From positions 1 to 28,182 of the forward strand of contig JAZQDU010000013.1 in the NCBI GenBank assembly GCA_045546915.1: a stretch of DNA of 28,182 nt, read 5' to 3'. The notes beneath the pieces were generated by a model, which saw nothing but the letters and a program-made list of their open reading frames with translations, did no database searches and was not told the DNA's origin. Within the stretch, counting starts at the first letter, position 1, and each line of letters begins with the position of its first letter. Source of the stretch: UMGS172 sp045546915 (GTDB lineage: Bacteria > Bacillota > Clostridia > Oscillospirales > Acutalibacteraceae). Shown here piece by piece: positions 9,642 to 16,604 of this stretch. The translations under genes and the position numbers were made by a program.

Positions 9642-10502
9642 ATGAAAAAGTTATTTAGTTTGGTTCTTGCAATTGCAATGCTATTTTGTTTTGCGGCTTG
9701 TAACGGCGGTTCTACCGGTTCAACTGACGATACTAATGGAGAGATTAATGCAACCTCAATTAAGTTTGCCAAAGAGGTTTACGATGTTGGAGTAGATAGT
9801 TTCGTAAGCGTTTCGAAGGACATTGTTATTGAACCTGCCGGCGCAAAGGTTGATTATGAAATTTCTGATACAACCGTTGCGACCGTTAATAAGGGCGGTG
9901 AGGTGTCCGGTCTTAAAGAAGGCACCGTTACTGTAACTGCAAAGTCTAAAGACGGCAAGGTGTCGGCAACAGCCACTGTAAATGTTAAAGGATTTGGCAC
10001 TGTTTCTTCGCATAACGAGGATGATACCGGCAACGGCATTACTGCTAAACGTGCAGTAAGTGTTGAGCGTAATCCTGATAAAGATGCTATTATCGTTTTG
10101 GTTTCTAAGAATGTTGACAAGAACATTGATAAAACCATAATAAAAACACTTGATTACGGTACCGAAAACAGTGAAGGTCAGTTTATTAATTCCGGCGACG
10201 GATTCTATGTTATAAAAAATAACAGTGTAGCAAAATATATTGTAAAAAATGTTCCTGCAGGTGAATATGTCGGTCTTATCATTTGCAGCAATTCGGAATA
10301 CGAAGGCTATAAAACATATGACAATTCTACCATTGCAAGCAGACTTAAAAATTCACCTTTAGGCGGATGCCTCACTGATGACGAAATCAATGCAATTGCA
10401 GGTTGTCAAGCCATTAAAAACCGTGAGTTTGTAGTGAAGGAACTTGTAGTAAAAACTAACGAACACACAGTTTTTGCACACGAATTTGAAATTGAAAAAT
10501 AA
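9642..10502 (+). CDS. Putative lipoprotein with an N-terminal bacterial Ig-like (BIG2) domain
   Basis: The 286-residue protein starts with a signal peptide (MKK, hydrophobic core) ending in a lipobox-like FAAC, so Cys20 would be lipidated and the protein anchored outside the membrane. A short Gly/Ser/Thr/Asp linker follows. Residues about 38-115 look like a BIG2 Ig-like domain: it contains the usual pattern in which a value varies ('ATVNKGGEVSGLKEGTVTVTA') before a final beta strand. The remaining ~165 residues I do not recognise. AAGGAG at 9628-9633 fits the ATG. It has its own promoter and a terminator just after. A surface binding or adhesion role is possible, but the sequence does not prove a function. 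Confidence 0.75.
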   Translation: MKKLFSLVLAIAMLFCFAACNGGSTGSTDDTNGEINATSIKFAKEVYDVGVDSFVSVSKDIVIEPAGAKVDYEISDTTVATVNKGGEVSGLKEGTVTVTAKSKDGKVSATATVNVKGFGTVSSHNEDDTGNGITAKRAVSVERNPDKDAIIVLVSKNVDKNIDKTIIKTLDYGTENSEGQFINSGDGFYVIKNNSVAKYIVKNVPAGEYVGLIICSNSEYEGYKTYDNSTIASRLKNSPLGGCLTDDEINAIAGCQAIKNREFVVKELVVKTNEHTVFAHEFEIEK

Positions 10503-10516
10503 ATTAGCGTTTGTTT

Positions 10517-10547
10517 GTCCCGTAGGTAAAACTACGGGACTTTTTTT
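10517..10547 (+). terminator. Rho-independent terminator after the lipoprotein gene
   Basis: GTCCCGTAG (10517-10525) and CTACGGGAC (10532-10540) form a perfect 9-bp stem with a 6-base loop, followed by seven T. It is the first clear terminator downstream of the purine genes as well. Confidence 0.92.
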
Positions 10548-10587
10548 GTAAATATAGAATAAAGCACTTCCATTTTAATTTCAGATG

Positions 10588-10596
10588 TGTTAAAAT
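10588..10596 (+). promoter_or_regulatory. Possible extended -10 promoter for the nfnAB unit
   Basis: TGTTAAAAT at 10588-10596 fits an extended -10 box (TG-n-TAAAAT). No good -35 box lies 16-18 bases upstream. It is the best candidate between the terminator at 10547 and the nfnA start. Confidence 0.4.
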
Positions 10597-10635
10597 AAAA
10601 AGAACTTTTAGTATCCAATCATAGAGGGATTATTG

Positions 10636-11490
10636 ATGTATAAAATTGTTAAGAAGCAAAAGTTAAATAACGGCGTTACTTTAATGGAAATCGAAGCACC
10701 GCTTGTTGCCAAAAAGGCAGAGGCGGGGCAGTTTATTATTTTAAGGGTGGACGACCAAGGAGAACGCATACCGCTTACCGTTGCCGGTTTTGACCGTCAA
10801 AAGGGAACGGTTAGAATTATTTTTCAAATAGTAGGTGCCACCACCGAAAAACTAAACCTTAAAAACGAGGGAGACTTTATTTTAGATTTTGTGGGTCCTT
10901 TGGGAGTGCCGACTAAGACAGATGGGCTTAAAAAAGTACTCGTAGTAGGCGGAGGAGTAGGTTGTGCGATTGCGTTACCTGTAGCCGAAAAACTTAAAAT
11001 TTCGGGTGCAAGTGTAACCTCTGTAATAGGTTTTAGAAATAAGGATTTGCTTATATTAGAAGACGAGTTTAATAATGTGTCGGATAGACTTTTTGTTATG
11101 ACTGATGATGGCAGTTATAAACAAAAGGGTAATGTTTGTGTGCCTGTTACAGAGATGCTTCAAAATGGTGAGGTCTTTGACGAGGTTATAGCCATTGGCC
11201 CGCTTGTTATGATGAAGTTTGTTGTGGAGGCTGTAAAACCTTACGGGATTCCTTGTACCGTTTCAATGAATCCTATAATGATTGACGGTACCGGTATGTG
11301 CGGTGGCTGTAGGTTGACAATTAACCGTGACGGACAAAAAATGACCAAGTTCGCCTGTGTTGACGGCCCTGATTTCAACGGATATGAGGTTGATTTCGAC
11401 GAGGCAATGTCGAGAACAAATATGTATAGTGATTTTGAGCGAAAAGCACATGATGACGCTTGCAACCTTTTTAAAAAGGAGGTGCAGTAG
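10636..11490 (+). CDS. nfnA: NfnA-type FAD/NAD-binding subunit with a [2Fe-2S] site
   Basis: This 284-residue protein belongs to the ferredoxin-NADP reductase-like family used as the small subunit of NADH-dependent reduced ferredoxin:NADP oxidoreductase. ERIPLTVAGF near residue 43 is the flavin site, and VLVVGGGVGCA near residue 101 is the nucleotide-binding glycine loop. Near the C-terminus, Cys222, Cys225 and Cys241, with Asp217 in DGTGMCGGC, form the expected iron-sulfur site. I chose ATG 10636 rather than TTG 10633 because the AGAGGGA site sits six bases before the ATG. The partner subunit follows by one base. Related proteins include sulfide dehydrogenase and PyrK; the adjacent glutamate-synthase-like subunit favours Nfn. 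Confidence 0.85.
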   Translation: MYKIVKKQKLNNGVTLMEIEAPLVAKKAEAGQFIILRVDDQGERIPLTVAGFDRQKGTVRIIFQIVGATTEKLNLKNEGDFILDFVGPLGVPTKTDGLKKVLVVGGGVGCAIALPVAEKLKISGASVTSVIGFRNKDLLILEDEFNNVSDRLFVMTDDGSYKQKGNVCVPVTEMLQNGEVFDEVIAIGPLVMMKFVVEAVKPYGIPCTVSMNPIMIDGTGMCGGCRLTINRDGQKMTKFACVDGPDFNGYEVDFDEAMSRTNMYSDFERKAHDDACNLFKKEVQ

Positions 11491-11491
11491 T

Positions 11492-12913
11492 ATGCCGAAT
11501 ATGTCGGTTAACAGAAACGAAATGCCGCATCAAGACCCAATAGAACGCAGAAAAAACTTTTTTGAAGTTGCTCTTGGGTTTAGTGAAGAAACGGCCAAAA
11601 ATGAGGCTGAAAGATGCTTAAATTGTAAGAATAAACCTTGTGTTTCGGGGTGCCCGGTTAATATTGATATACCTTCGTTTATTGCCAAGATAAAAGAGGG
11701 TGAGTTTGAAGAGGCTTATAAGATTATAAGTAAATCTTCGTCACTTCCGGCTGTTTGCGGAAGGGTTTGTCCTCAGGAAAGACAGTGTGAAAAGTATTGC
11801 ATAAGAGGGTTTAAGGGCGAAGCGGTAAGCATTGGCCGACTTGAACGCTTTGTAGCCGATTGGCATAATGCTCATTCTTGCTTTATCCCTAATAATGCAC
11901 CTAAAAACGGACATAAGGTTGCTATTGTGGGCTCGGGTCCCGCATCGCTTACCTGCGCAGGCGACCTTATAAAAAGCGGTTATTCGGTAAGTGTTTTTGA
12001 GGCACTTCATACACCGGGAGGCGTGCTTGTTTACGGAATACCTGAGTTTAGATTGCCTAAGGAAATTGTTAAAAAAGAGGTTGAAGCCCTGCAAAAACAA
12101 GGGGTTGAGATTAATACAAATATCGTTATCGGCAAAACCTTAACCATTGATGAATTATTTGAAAACGGTTATGAGGCGGTATTTATAGGTACGGGAGCAG
12201 GTTTGCCAAAATTTATGAATATACCGGGCGAAAGTCTTAAGGGCGTCTATTCTGCCAATGAGTTTTTGACTCGCTCAAACCTTATGAAAGCATATCTTGA
12301 TTCACCCACTACCCCAATAATGAAGGGTGGCAAGGTTGCGGTTGTAGGTGGCGGTAACGTTGCTATGGATGCCGCAAGAACAGCCGTAAGACTTGGTGCT
12401 GAAAAGGTTTATATAGTGTACCGTCGTTCTTTTGAGGAAATTCCCGCAAGAAAAGAAGAGGTTGAACACGCAATAGAAGAAGGCATAGAATTTTTATTGC
12501 TTAATAACCCTGTTGAAATTTTTGGATATGTTAATCCCGACGATAAGCGCGACCCAAAGAATGGATTTGTGACGGGAATTAAATGTATAAAAATGGAACT
12601 TGGAGAGCCTGATGAAAAAGGCAGAAGAAAACCCATTGAAATTCCCAACAGCGAGTATGTTTTAGATGTTGATACGGTTATTATGGCAATAGGTACTTCT
12701 CCTAATCCGCTTATAAAGTCAACTACTGACGGACTTGGGGTTAATGTTCACGGTGGAATTGTTGTTGATAGAGATACGGGTGCAACATCAAGAAAAGGTG
12801 TGTTTGCTGCCGGAGATGCCGTTACGGGTGCCGCTACTGTTATCTCGGCGATGGGAGCAGGCAAAATTGCTGCTAAAGGCATTGATGAATATTTGAGAGG
12901 ATGTAATAAATGA
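11492..12913 (+). CDS. nfnB: NfnB-type NADPH/FAD subunit with two [4Fe-4S] clusters (GltD-like)
   Basis: This 473-residue protein resembles the small subunit of glutamate synthase and NfnB. Its N-terminus has two cysteine clusters: CLNCKNKPCVSGCPV and CGRVCPQERQCEKYC. An FAD loop (VAIVGSGPASLTCAGDL) and an NADP loop (VAVVGGGNVAMDAARTA) follow, and the C-terminal GDAVTGAATVISAMGAGK motif closes the FAD site. The start ATG 11492 has an AAGGAGGTG site seven bases upstream; the frame stays open further up inside nfnA but without a ribosome site. No glutamate synthase large subunit is nearby, so the NfnAB role (linking ferredoxin, NADH and NADPH, with electron bifurcation) is the better call. The stop overlaps the next ATG by four bases. 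Confidence 0.88.
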   Translation: MPNMSVNRNEMPHQDPIERRKNFFEVALGFSEETAKNEAERCLNCKNKPCVSGCPVNIDIPSFIAKIKEGEFEEAYKIISKSSSLPAVCGRVCPQERQCEKYCIRGFKGEAVSIGRLERFVADWHNAHSCFIPNNAPKNGHKVAIVGSGPASLTCAGDLIKSGYSVSVFEALHTPGGVLVYGIPEFRLPKEIVKKEVEALQKQGVEINTNIVIGKTLTIDELFENGYEAVFIGTGAGLPKFMNIPGESLKGVYSANEFLTRSNLMKAYLDSPTTPIMKGGKVAVVGGGNVAMDAARTAVRLGAEKVYIVYRRSFEEIPARKEEVEHAIEEGIEFLLLNNPVEIFGYVNPDDKRDPKNGFVTGIKCIKMELGEPDEKGRRKPIEIPNSEYVLDVDTVIMAIGTSPNPLIKSTTDGLGVNVHGGIVVDRDTGATSRKGVFAAGDAVTGAATVISAMGAGKIAAKGIDEYLRGCNK

Positions 12914-13299
12914 ATATAACTGTTGGTTTGAAAGGTATCGTAGAAGATTATGTAAACCAAAACAATACTGCACAAGAGGTAGGGTCGGGCAGTTTAGCAG
13001 TTTTTGCAACACCTGCAATGATAGCACTTATGGAAAAAGCCTCGTGTGTTGCTATTAATGATTTTCTTGACGATGGTGCAACAACGGTTGGTACAAAGGT
13101 GGATATTGAGCACGTTAGTGCAACACCAATAGGTGCCAAGGTAGTAGTTGAGAGTATTGTAACTGCCGTTGAGGGAAGAAAAATTTGCTTTGATGTCACC
13201 GCGTATGATAATGCAGGCATGATAGGTAAAGGAAAACATGAACGCTTTGTGGTTGACTCCGAAAAATTCATGGCTAAAACAAACAGTAAAATACAATAG
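12910..13299 (+). CDS. FlK-like hotdog-fold thioesterase
   Basis: The 129-residue protein has the length and pattern of hotdog-fold thioesterases close to fluoroacetyl-CoA thioesterase FlK. FlK uses Thr42, Glu50 and His76; here Thr34, Glu42 and His68 occur with the same spacings (8 and 26), in ATPAMIALMEKA and VDIEHVSATPIG. The family hydrolyses small acyl-CoA thioesters, but the substrate cannot be told from the sequence, and fluoroacetate should not be assumed. The ATG overlaps the nfnB stop (ATGA), so the two are probably translationally coupled, which is an unexplained pairing with a redox enzyme. A terminator follows at once. Confidence 0.8.
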   Translation: MNITVGLKGIVEDYVNQNNTAQEVGSGSLAVFATPAMIALMEKASCVAINDFLDDGATTVGTKVDIEHVSATPIGAKVVVESIVTAVEGRKICFDVTAYDNAGMIGKGKHERFVVDSEKFMAKTNSKIQ

Positions 13300-13305
13300 C
13301 ATAAT

Positions 13306-13342
13306 AAAAACCGTGGTAACGCTGTCGCGTACCACGGTTTTT
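13306..13342. terminator. Bidirectional terminator between convergent genes
   Basis: AAAAACCGTGGTA and TACCACGGTTTTT flank a small ACGC/GCGT-containing loop region. The stem has A runs on one side and T runs on the other, so it can end transcripts from both strands: the thioesterase from the left and the DUF4097 gene from the right. Confidence 0.92.
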
Positions 13343-13344
13343 AG

Positions 13345-14307
13345 TTAATTAACGGTAATTTTTATGTCGCCTGTATCGGTGGTGATTTCGCATTTTCCAC
13401 CGGTTGTGGTTTTGGGAACATTGATTTTGCCGGTGCTGGTTTTGGTAATAAATACCTTGTCGGAAAGCAAACTGCCTTTTACGTTGCCTGTGTCGGTTTT
13501 CACGGTAATATCTTTGGCATCGCAACCGTCAAAAGTAACATCGCCTGTGCTTCTTTCGATAGAAAAATCTTCTGTAGCGATTACATTTTTTAAAATTATA
13601 TCTCCTGTGTTTCCACTTGTAATTAAGTTTTCACATTCAACATTTGTAAGATTTGCCTTGCCTGTAGATACGGTTGCTTTGATATCTCCTTGGCTTTTTA
13701 TGTTGCTTGCGGTTATTTTGCCGGTTGAAACCGAAAGGTTGAGTTCGCTTGCCGACAAATCTTGTGCAGTTATATCACCTGTACTTGTTTTGATGTTTAC
13801 AGTACTAAGAGCCGAAGCTGAAATTTTCACATTGCCGGTGCTTGCTGTAATATCAATGCTTTCGAAATTAAAGTTTTTTGGAACCTCTATAAGACCTGTA
13901 CTGTTGTTTATAGTTAACGAGCCGTATTCACCTTGGGGGAGATATACAGTGATTTTTGGTTTGCCGAAATTGATACTGATATACTCATACCATTTTCTTG
14001 TGTCGTTAACCTCAATTAATAACGTATTGTTATTTACGGTTACTAAGTGGCGTATGTTTTTCTGCTCGTAACACACAACCGAAACCTTATCGCTTTCGCA
14101 AGGGGTAAATATTACTTCGGCTGTATCGGTTATCACTGATATATTTTTAAAAACTTCATTTATTTCATACTTATTTGTCTCGTATTTTATGGTACAAAGT
14201 TTAGTGAAATCCCATTTTAACACCGCCATAACACCTCCGAATATAATGCAACCTGCCAATATTAAAGAGGTTGCTGTAATAAGCCAAATTTTGACACCTT
14301 TACTCAT
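13345..14307 (-). CDS. DUF4097-type membrane-anchored beta-helix protein
   Basis: This 320-residue protein has one N-terminal membrane segment (about residues 6-29) and then a long region of repeated beta strands. At least eight copies of a STG-[DKN]-[IV] motif, about 20 residues apart, mark the DUF4097/DUF4098 (LiaG-like) fold, a right-handed beta-helix-like putative adhesin. The start is ATG 14307, overlapping the DUF1700 stop (ATGA) with GAGAGG upstream; a GTG at 14334 in the same frame is less likely. It is the third gene of a PadR-DUF1700-DUF4097 cassette often linked to envelope stress control in Firmicutes. The exact function is unknown. Confidence 0.85.
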   Translation of the reverse strand: MSKGVKIWLITATSLILAGCIIFGGVMAVLKWDFTKLCTIKYETNKYEINEVFKNISVITDTAEVIFTPCESDKVSVVCYEQKNIRHLVTVNNNTLLIEVNDTRKWYEYISINFGKPKITVYLPQGEYGSLTINNSTGLIEVPKNFNFESIDITASTGNVKISASALSTVNIKTSTGDITAQDLSASELNLSVSTGKITASNIKSQGDIKATVSTGKANLTNVECENLITSGNTGDIILKNVIATEDFSIERSTGDVTFDGCDAKDITVKTDTGNVKGSLLSDKVFITKTSTGKINVPKTTTGGKCEITTDTGDIKITVN

Positions 14308-14906
14308 TGTGCATCCTCTCCTTTCAAAAAGCACATTTTAATCCCTATTAAAATCTTTTTAGTGAGGAAAACTATGCCTTTTGTAATTCCTTTGCATCCA
14401 AAAAACATAAAAATTGATAATCCTGCACATATAAATGCGGCTGAAAAGCAAGCAATACCTGAAAACCAAAAACTGTTAAAAGTAAATACAATGCCTGCAA
14501 TTATGCTACCTGCAGAGCAACCTATAAATGAACAAAATACAGCCCAAAGTGAAATTATTACAGACCAAGCAGAAACGTAAAGTGAAAGAATTACGGCAAA
14601 AGCGGCTATAGCCAAAGAAAGCCAAATAGGACTACCAAGTGCCAACAGTACGATTTCCCAGACTTTAAGTTTTCTCGTTTTTTTGATTTTTTGTTTTACG
14701 ATATCTTTAAGAGGGGTATCTGAAACGGTTTGTGTAATGATTTTACTAACATCGCCAATCTGAGCCACAGCCTGTTCTTCCGATAAACCTTCTTCCATTC
14801 TATCGTCTATCATTTCGCTGTAAAAGGCTAAACGTTCGTCAAGGTCCGATTTCGGTAAACTTGATAATCCACTTTTTAAACTTTGGAGAAATTCTTGTTT
14901 ATTCAT
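14304..14906 (-). CDS. DUF1700 membrane protein
   Basis: The 200-residue protein has a charged N-terminal helical domain (MNKQEFLQSL, then YSEMIDDRMEEGLSEEQAVAQIG, roughly residues 1-60), which is typical of DUF1700 proteins, followed by hydrophobic membrane segments over about residues 83-175. It is probably an integral membrane protein that works with the PadR repressor and the DUF4097 protein. It overlaps the PadR gene by eight bases and has AGGAGG nine bases before its ATG. The cassette is common in Firmicutes; the biochemical function is not established. Confidence 0.85.
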   Translation of the reverse strand: MNKQEFLQSLKSGLSSLPKSDLDERLAFYSEMIDDRMEEGLSEEQAVAQIGDVSKIITQTVSDTPLKDIVKQKIKKTRKLKVWEIVLLALGSPIWLSLAIAAFAVILSLYVSAWSVIISLWAVFCSFIGCSAGSIIAGIVFTFNSFWFSGIACFSAAFICAGLSIFMFFGCKGITKGIVFLTKKILIGIKMCFLKGEDAQ

Positions 14907-15219
14907 TAGGGCTATCCTCCTTAACTACAAATTTGTATATCGATAAAATTTCGTTCCAATCGCATTTAAAATCCTCTATGCGTTTTAGACCTTCGTTTGT
15001 GATGTGATAATATTTTCTTAATCTGCCATCGTGCTCTATTGAATGTACCGTAAGCATATTTGCTGTTTCTAAACGTTTTAAAATTGTATATAATGTAGAT
15101 TCCGAAAGTTCAATATACGGTTTTATATCCTTAATAATCTTATAGCCGTAAGAATCTTCATTTTTTATTGCCGCCAAAACGCATACGTCCAAGAGCCCGC
15201 GTTTTAATTGGATGTCCAT
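14899..15219 (-). CDS. PadR-family transcriptional regulator
   Basis: This 106-residue winged-helix protein shows the PadR pattern: an N-terminal LKRGLLDVCVLAAI helix, the DSYGYKIIKDI helix, and ESTLYTILKRLETANML, which is the recognition helix and start of the wing, followed by RLRKYYHITNEG. PadR proteins usually repress their own operon by binding a palindrome over the promoter. AAAGGAGG precedes the ATG by seven bases. It is the first gene of the minus-strand cassette and has a clear promoter at 15244-15272. The signal it senses is unknown. Confidence 0.93.
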   Translation of the reverse strand: MDIQLKRGLLDVCVLAAIKNEDSYGYKIIKDIKPYIELSESTLYTILKRLETANMLTVHSIEHDGRLRKYYHITNEGLKRIEDFKCDWNEILSIYKFVVKEDSPNE

Positions 15220-15239
15220 AACATACCTCCTTTTGCATA

Positions 15240-15260
15240 ATACATCATATCACGAAGTAT
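15240..15260. promoter_or_regulatory. Candidate PadR operator over the -10 box
   Basis: A 21-base imperfect palindrome (seven of ten base pairs match, with ATAC and GTAT ends) covers the -10 box of the PadR promoter. Autoregulation by the encoded PadR protein is the usual pattern in this family, so this is the natural operator candidate. Binding is inferred only. Confidence 0.45.
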
Positions 15261-15272
15261 TGCTTTTGTCAA
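15244..15272 (-). promoter_or_regulatory. Sigma-A promoter of the PadR cassette
   Basis: On the minus strand TTGACA (15267-15272) and TATGAT (15244-15249) are 17 bases apart, 25 bases before the PadR start. Confidence 0.85.
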
Positions 15273-15306
15273 TAGATGTTTTAAATAAAACCTTTCAAAA
15301 TGCGTA

Positions 15307-15335
15307 TTGACTTTCTCGCTTTAATGTGATATAAT
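15307..15335 (+). promoter_or_regulatory. Sigma-A promoter of the aromatic operon
   Basis: TTGACT (15307-15312) and TATAAT (15330-15335) are 17 bases apart. Transcription would begin near 15342, about 28 bases before the leader peptide. It diverges from the PadR promoter. Confidence 0.85.
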
Positions 15336-15369
15336 GTAAAACATCAAAGAAAAAAGGAGGCAGTTAAAT

Positions 15370-15441
15370 ATGAATAAAACTCAGTTTTACTTTTATTATT
15401 TTAAAAAGGGCTGCCTGTTTTCTGCGATATCCAAAGTGTAA
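15370..15441 (+). CDS. Leader peptide with Phe/Tyr codon run (attenuation control of the aromatic operon)
   Basis: This 23-codon reading frame starts at ATG 15370 and ends at TAA 15439-15441. A perfect AGGAGG (15355-15360) lies nine bases before the ATG. Codons 6-11 read Phe-Tyr-Phe-Tyr-Tyr-Phe (15385-15402), an unusual density of the operon's end products. The rest is ordinary (KKGCLFSAISKV). The frame sits between the operon promoter and an intrinsic terminator, which is the layout of pheL/trpL-type leader peptides: a ribosome slowed at these codons for want of charged tRNA-Phe or tRNA-Tyr would change the folding of the downstream RNA. The peptide itself probably has no function after synthesis. 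Confidence 0.88.
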   Translation: MNKTQFYFYYFKKGCLFSAISKV

Positions 15442-15470
15442 AAACTTGGTTTCAATAAAACAGACAGTCC
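15408..15470 (+). promoter_or_regulatory. Antiterminator hairpin of the attenuator
   Basis: GGGCTGCCTGTTTT (15408-15421, inside the leader peptide gene) pairs with AAAACAGACAGTCC (15457-15470), giving 13 of 14 pairs including one G-U. A smaller hairpin (CCAAAGT with ACTTGG, 15431-15449) fits in its loop. The right arm shares bases 15466-15470 with the terminator's left arm, so only one of the two structures can form. A ribosome stalled on the Phe/Tyr codons leaves the left arm free; a ribosome that moves on covers it. Confidence 0.8.
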
Positions 15471-15517
15471 GCATTCGTCGTGCTTTTTGGCATACCGAAA
15501 GGCGGACTTTTTATTTT
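15466..15517 (+). terminator. Attenuator terminator before the DAHP synthase gene
   Basis: AGTCCGC (15466-15472) pairs with GCGGACT (15502-15508). Inside it TTCG pairs with CGAA and TGC with GCA. The stem is followed by TTTTTATTTT, 35 bases before the next start codon. It would stop transcription when aromatic amino acids are plentiful. Confidence 0.88.
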
Positions 15518-15551
15518 AAAACAGAAAATACATTAAAGGTAGGCAATAACA

Positions 15552-16580
15552 ATGCAAATGAATTTCCACAGAAAACTTCCCATTCCTAAGGAGGTTAAGG
15601 AAGAATATTCTCTGACAAAAAGTATGGAGCAGATTAAAGCTGCACGTGATGAAAGCATCCGCCGTGTTTTTGACGGAAGTTCTGATAAATTTATACTTAT
15701 CATTGGCCCGTGTTCAGCAGACCATAGCGAGCCTGTGCTTGAATATGTTTCACGCCTTCGCAAAATTGAGGAACAGGTGTCGGATAAGATTATTATCATT
15801 CCTCGTATTTACACTAACAAACCCAGAACTACAGGGCAGGGATATAAAGGAATGCTTCACCAACCCGACCCTGATGCAAAGCCCGATATGTATAAAGGAA
15901 TTGTTGCTATTCGTGAACTTCACTTGGCGGCTTTGCGTGATTACGGTTTTTCATGTGCTGATGAAATGCTGTATCCTGAAAATTACCGTTATCTCTCCGA
16001 CCTGCTTTCTTATGTCGCAGTAGGGGCACGTTCGGTTGAAAACCAACAGCATAGGTTAACGGCAAGCGGTATTGATGCTCCTGTTGGCATGAAGAATCCT
16101 ACAGGTGGTGACCTTAGTGTTATGATGAACTCTATTGTTGCGGCTCAGTCGAGTCATACGTTTATCTACCGCGGTTGGGAAGTGACGAGTGCGGGTAATC
16201 CGTATGCTCACGCTATTTTGCGCGGTTATGTTGATTATGCAGGACGAAATGTGTCTAATTACCATTATGAAGACCTTTTAAGAGTAGAGGAACTTTATGA
16301 GAAATCTAATCTTACCAATCCTTCGGTTATTGTAGACACTAATCATAACAATTCGGGTAAAAAGTACCTTGAACAGGTGCGTATTGCGAAAGATATTGTT
16401 CACAGTCGTAATCAAAATGCCAATATTAAGCGCCTTGTAAAAGGTTTGATGATTGAAAGTTACCTTGAAGACGGTGCGCAAACACCGGGCGAACATGTTT
16501 TTGGTAAATCTATTACCGACCCTTGCCTCGGATGGGAAAAGACCGAGCGATTGATTCTTGATATTGCAGATAAACTGTAA
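15552..16580 (+). CDS. 3-deoxy-7-phosphoheptulonate (DAHP) synthase, AroF/G/H type
   Basis: This enzyme joins phosphoenolpyruvate and erythrose 4-phosphate, the entry step of the shikimate pathway. The 342-residue protein has the type I alpha motifs known from E. coli AroFGH: IIGPCSADH near residue 50, PRIYTNKPRTTGQGYKG near residue 82, GARSVENQQHR near residue 157 and VGMKNPTGGD near residue 177, with the metal-site DTNHNNSGK near residue 260. There is no fused chorismate mutase. AGG (15541-15543) is eight bases before ATG 15552. It is the first enzyme gene behind the attenuator, so it is the main target of that control. Which amino acid inhibits the enzyme itself I cannot tell. Confidence 0.95.
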   Translation: MQMNFHRKLPIPKEVKEEYSLTKSMEQIKAARDESIRRVFDGSSDKFILIIGPCSADHSEPVLEYVSRLRKIEEQVSDKIIIIPRIYTNKPRTTGQGYKGMLHQPDPDAKPDMYKGIVAIRELHLAALRDYGFSCADEMLYPENYRYLSDLLSYVAVGARSVENQQHRLTASGIDAPVGMKNPTGGDLSVMMNSIVAAQSSHTFIYRGWEVTSAGNPYAHAILRGYVDYAGRNVSNYHYEDLLRVEELYEKSNLTNPSVIVDTNHNNSGKKYLEQVRIAKDIVHSRNQNANIKRLVKGLMIESYLEDGAQTPGEHVFGKSITDPCLGWEKTERLILDIADKL

Positions 16581-16604
16581 GTAATTAAGTAAAGGTGAGT
16601 AAAG

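Noticed and set aside
11357..11491. Upstream extension of the nfnB frame into nfnA
   Set aside because: It lacks a ribosome site and family similarity; ATG 11492 has AAGGAGGTG at the right distance.
13364..14071. 235-codon plus-strand frame antisense to the DUF4097 gene
   Set aside because: It is the complement of a low-complexity beta-repeat gene that has family motifs, a ribosome site and cassette context; the antisense frame has none.
15336..15551. T-box riboswitch before DAHP synthase
   Set aside because: No T-box consensus or specifier stem is visible; the leader peptide with competing hairpins explains the region.
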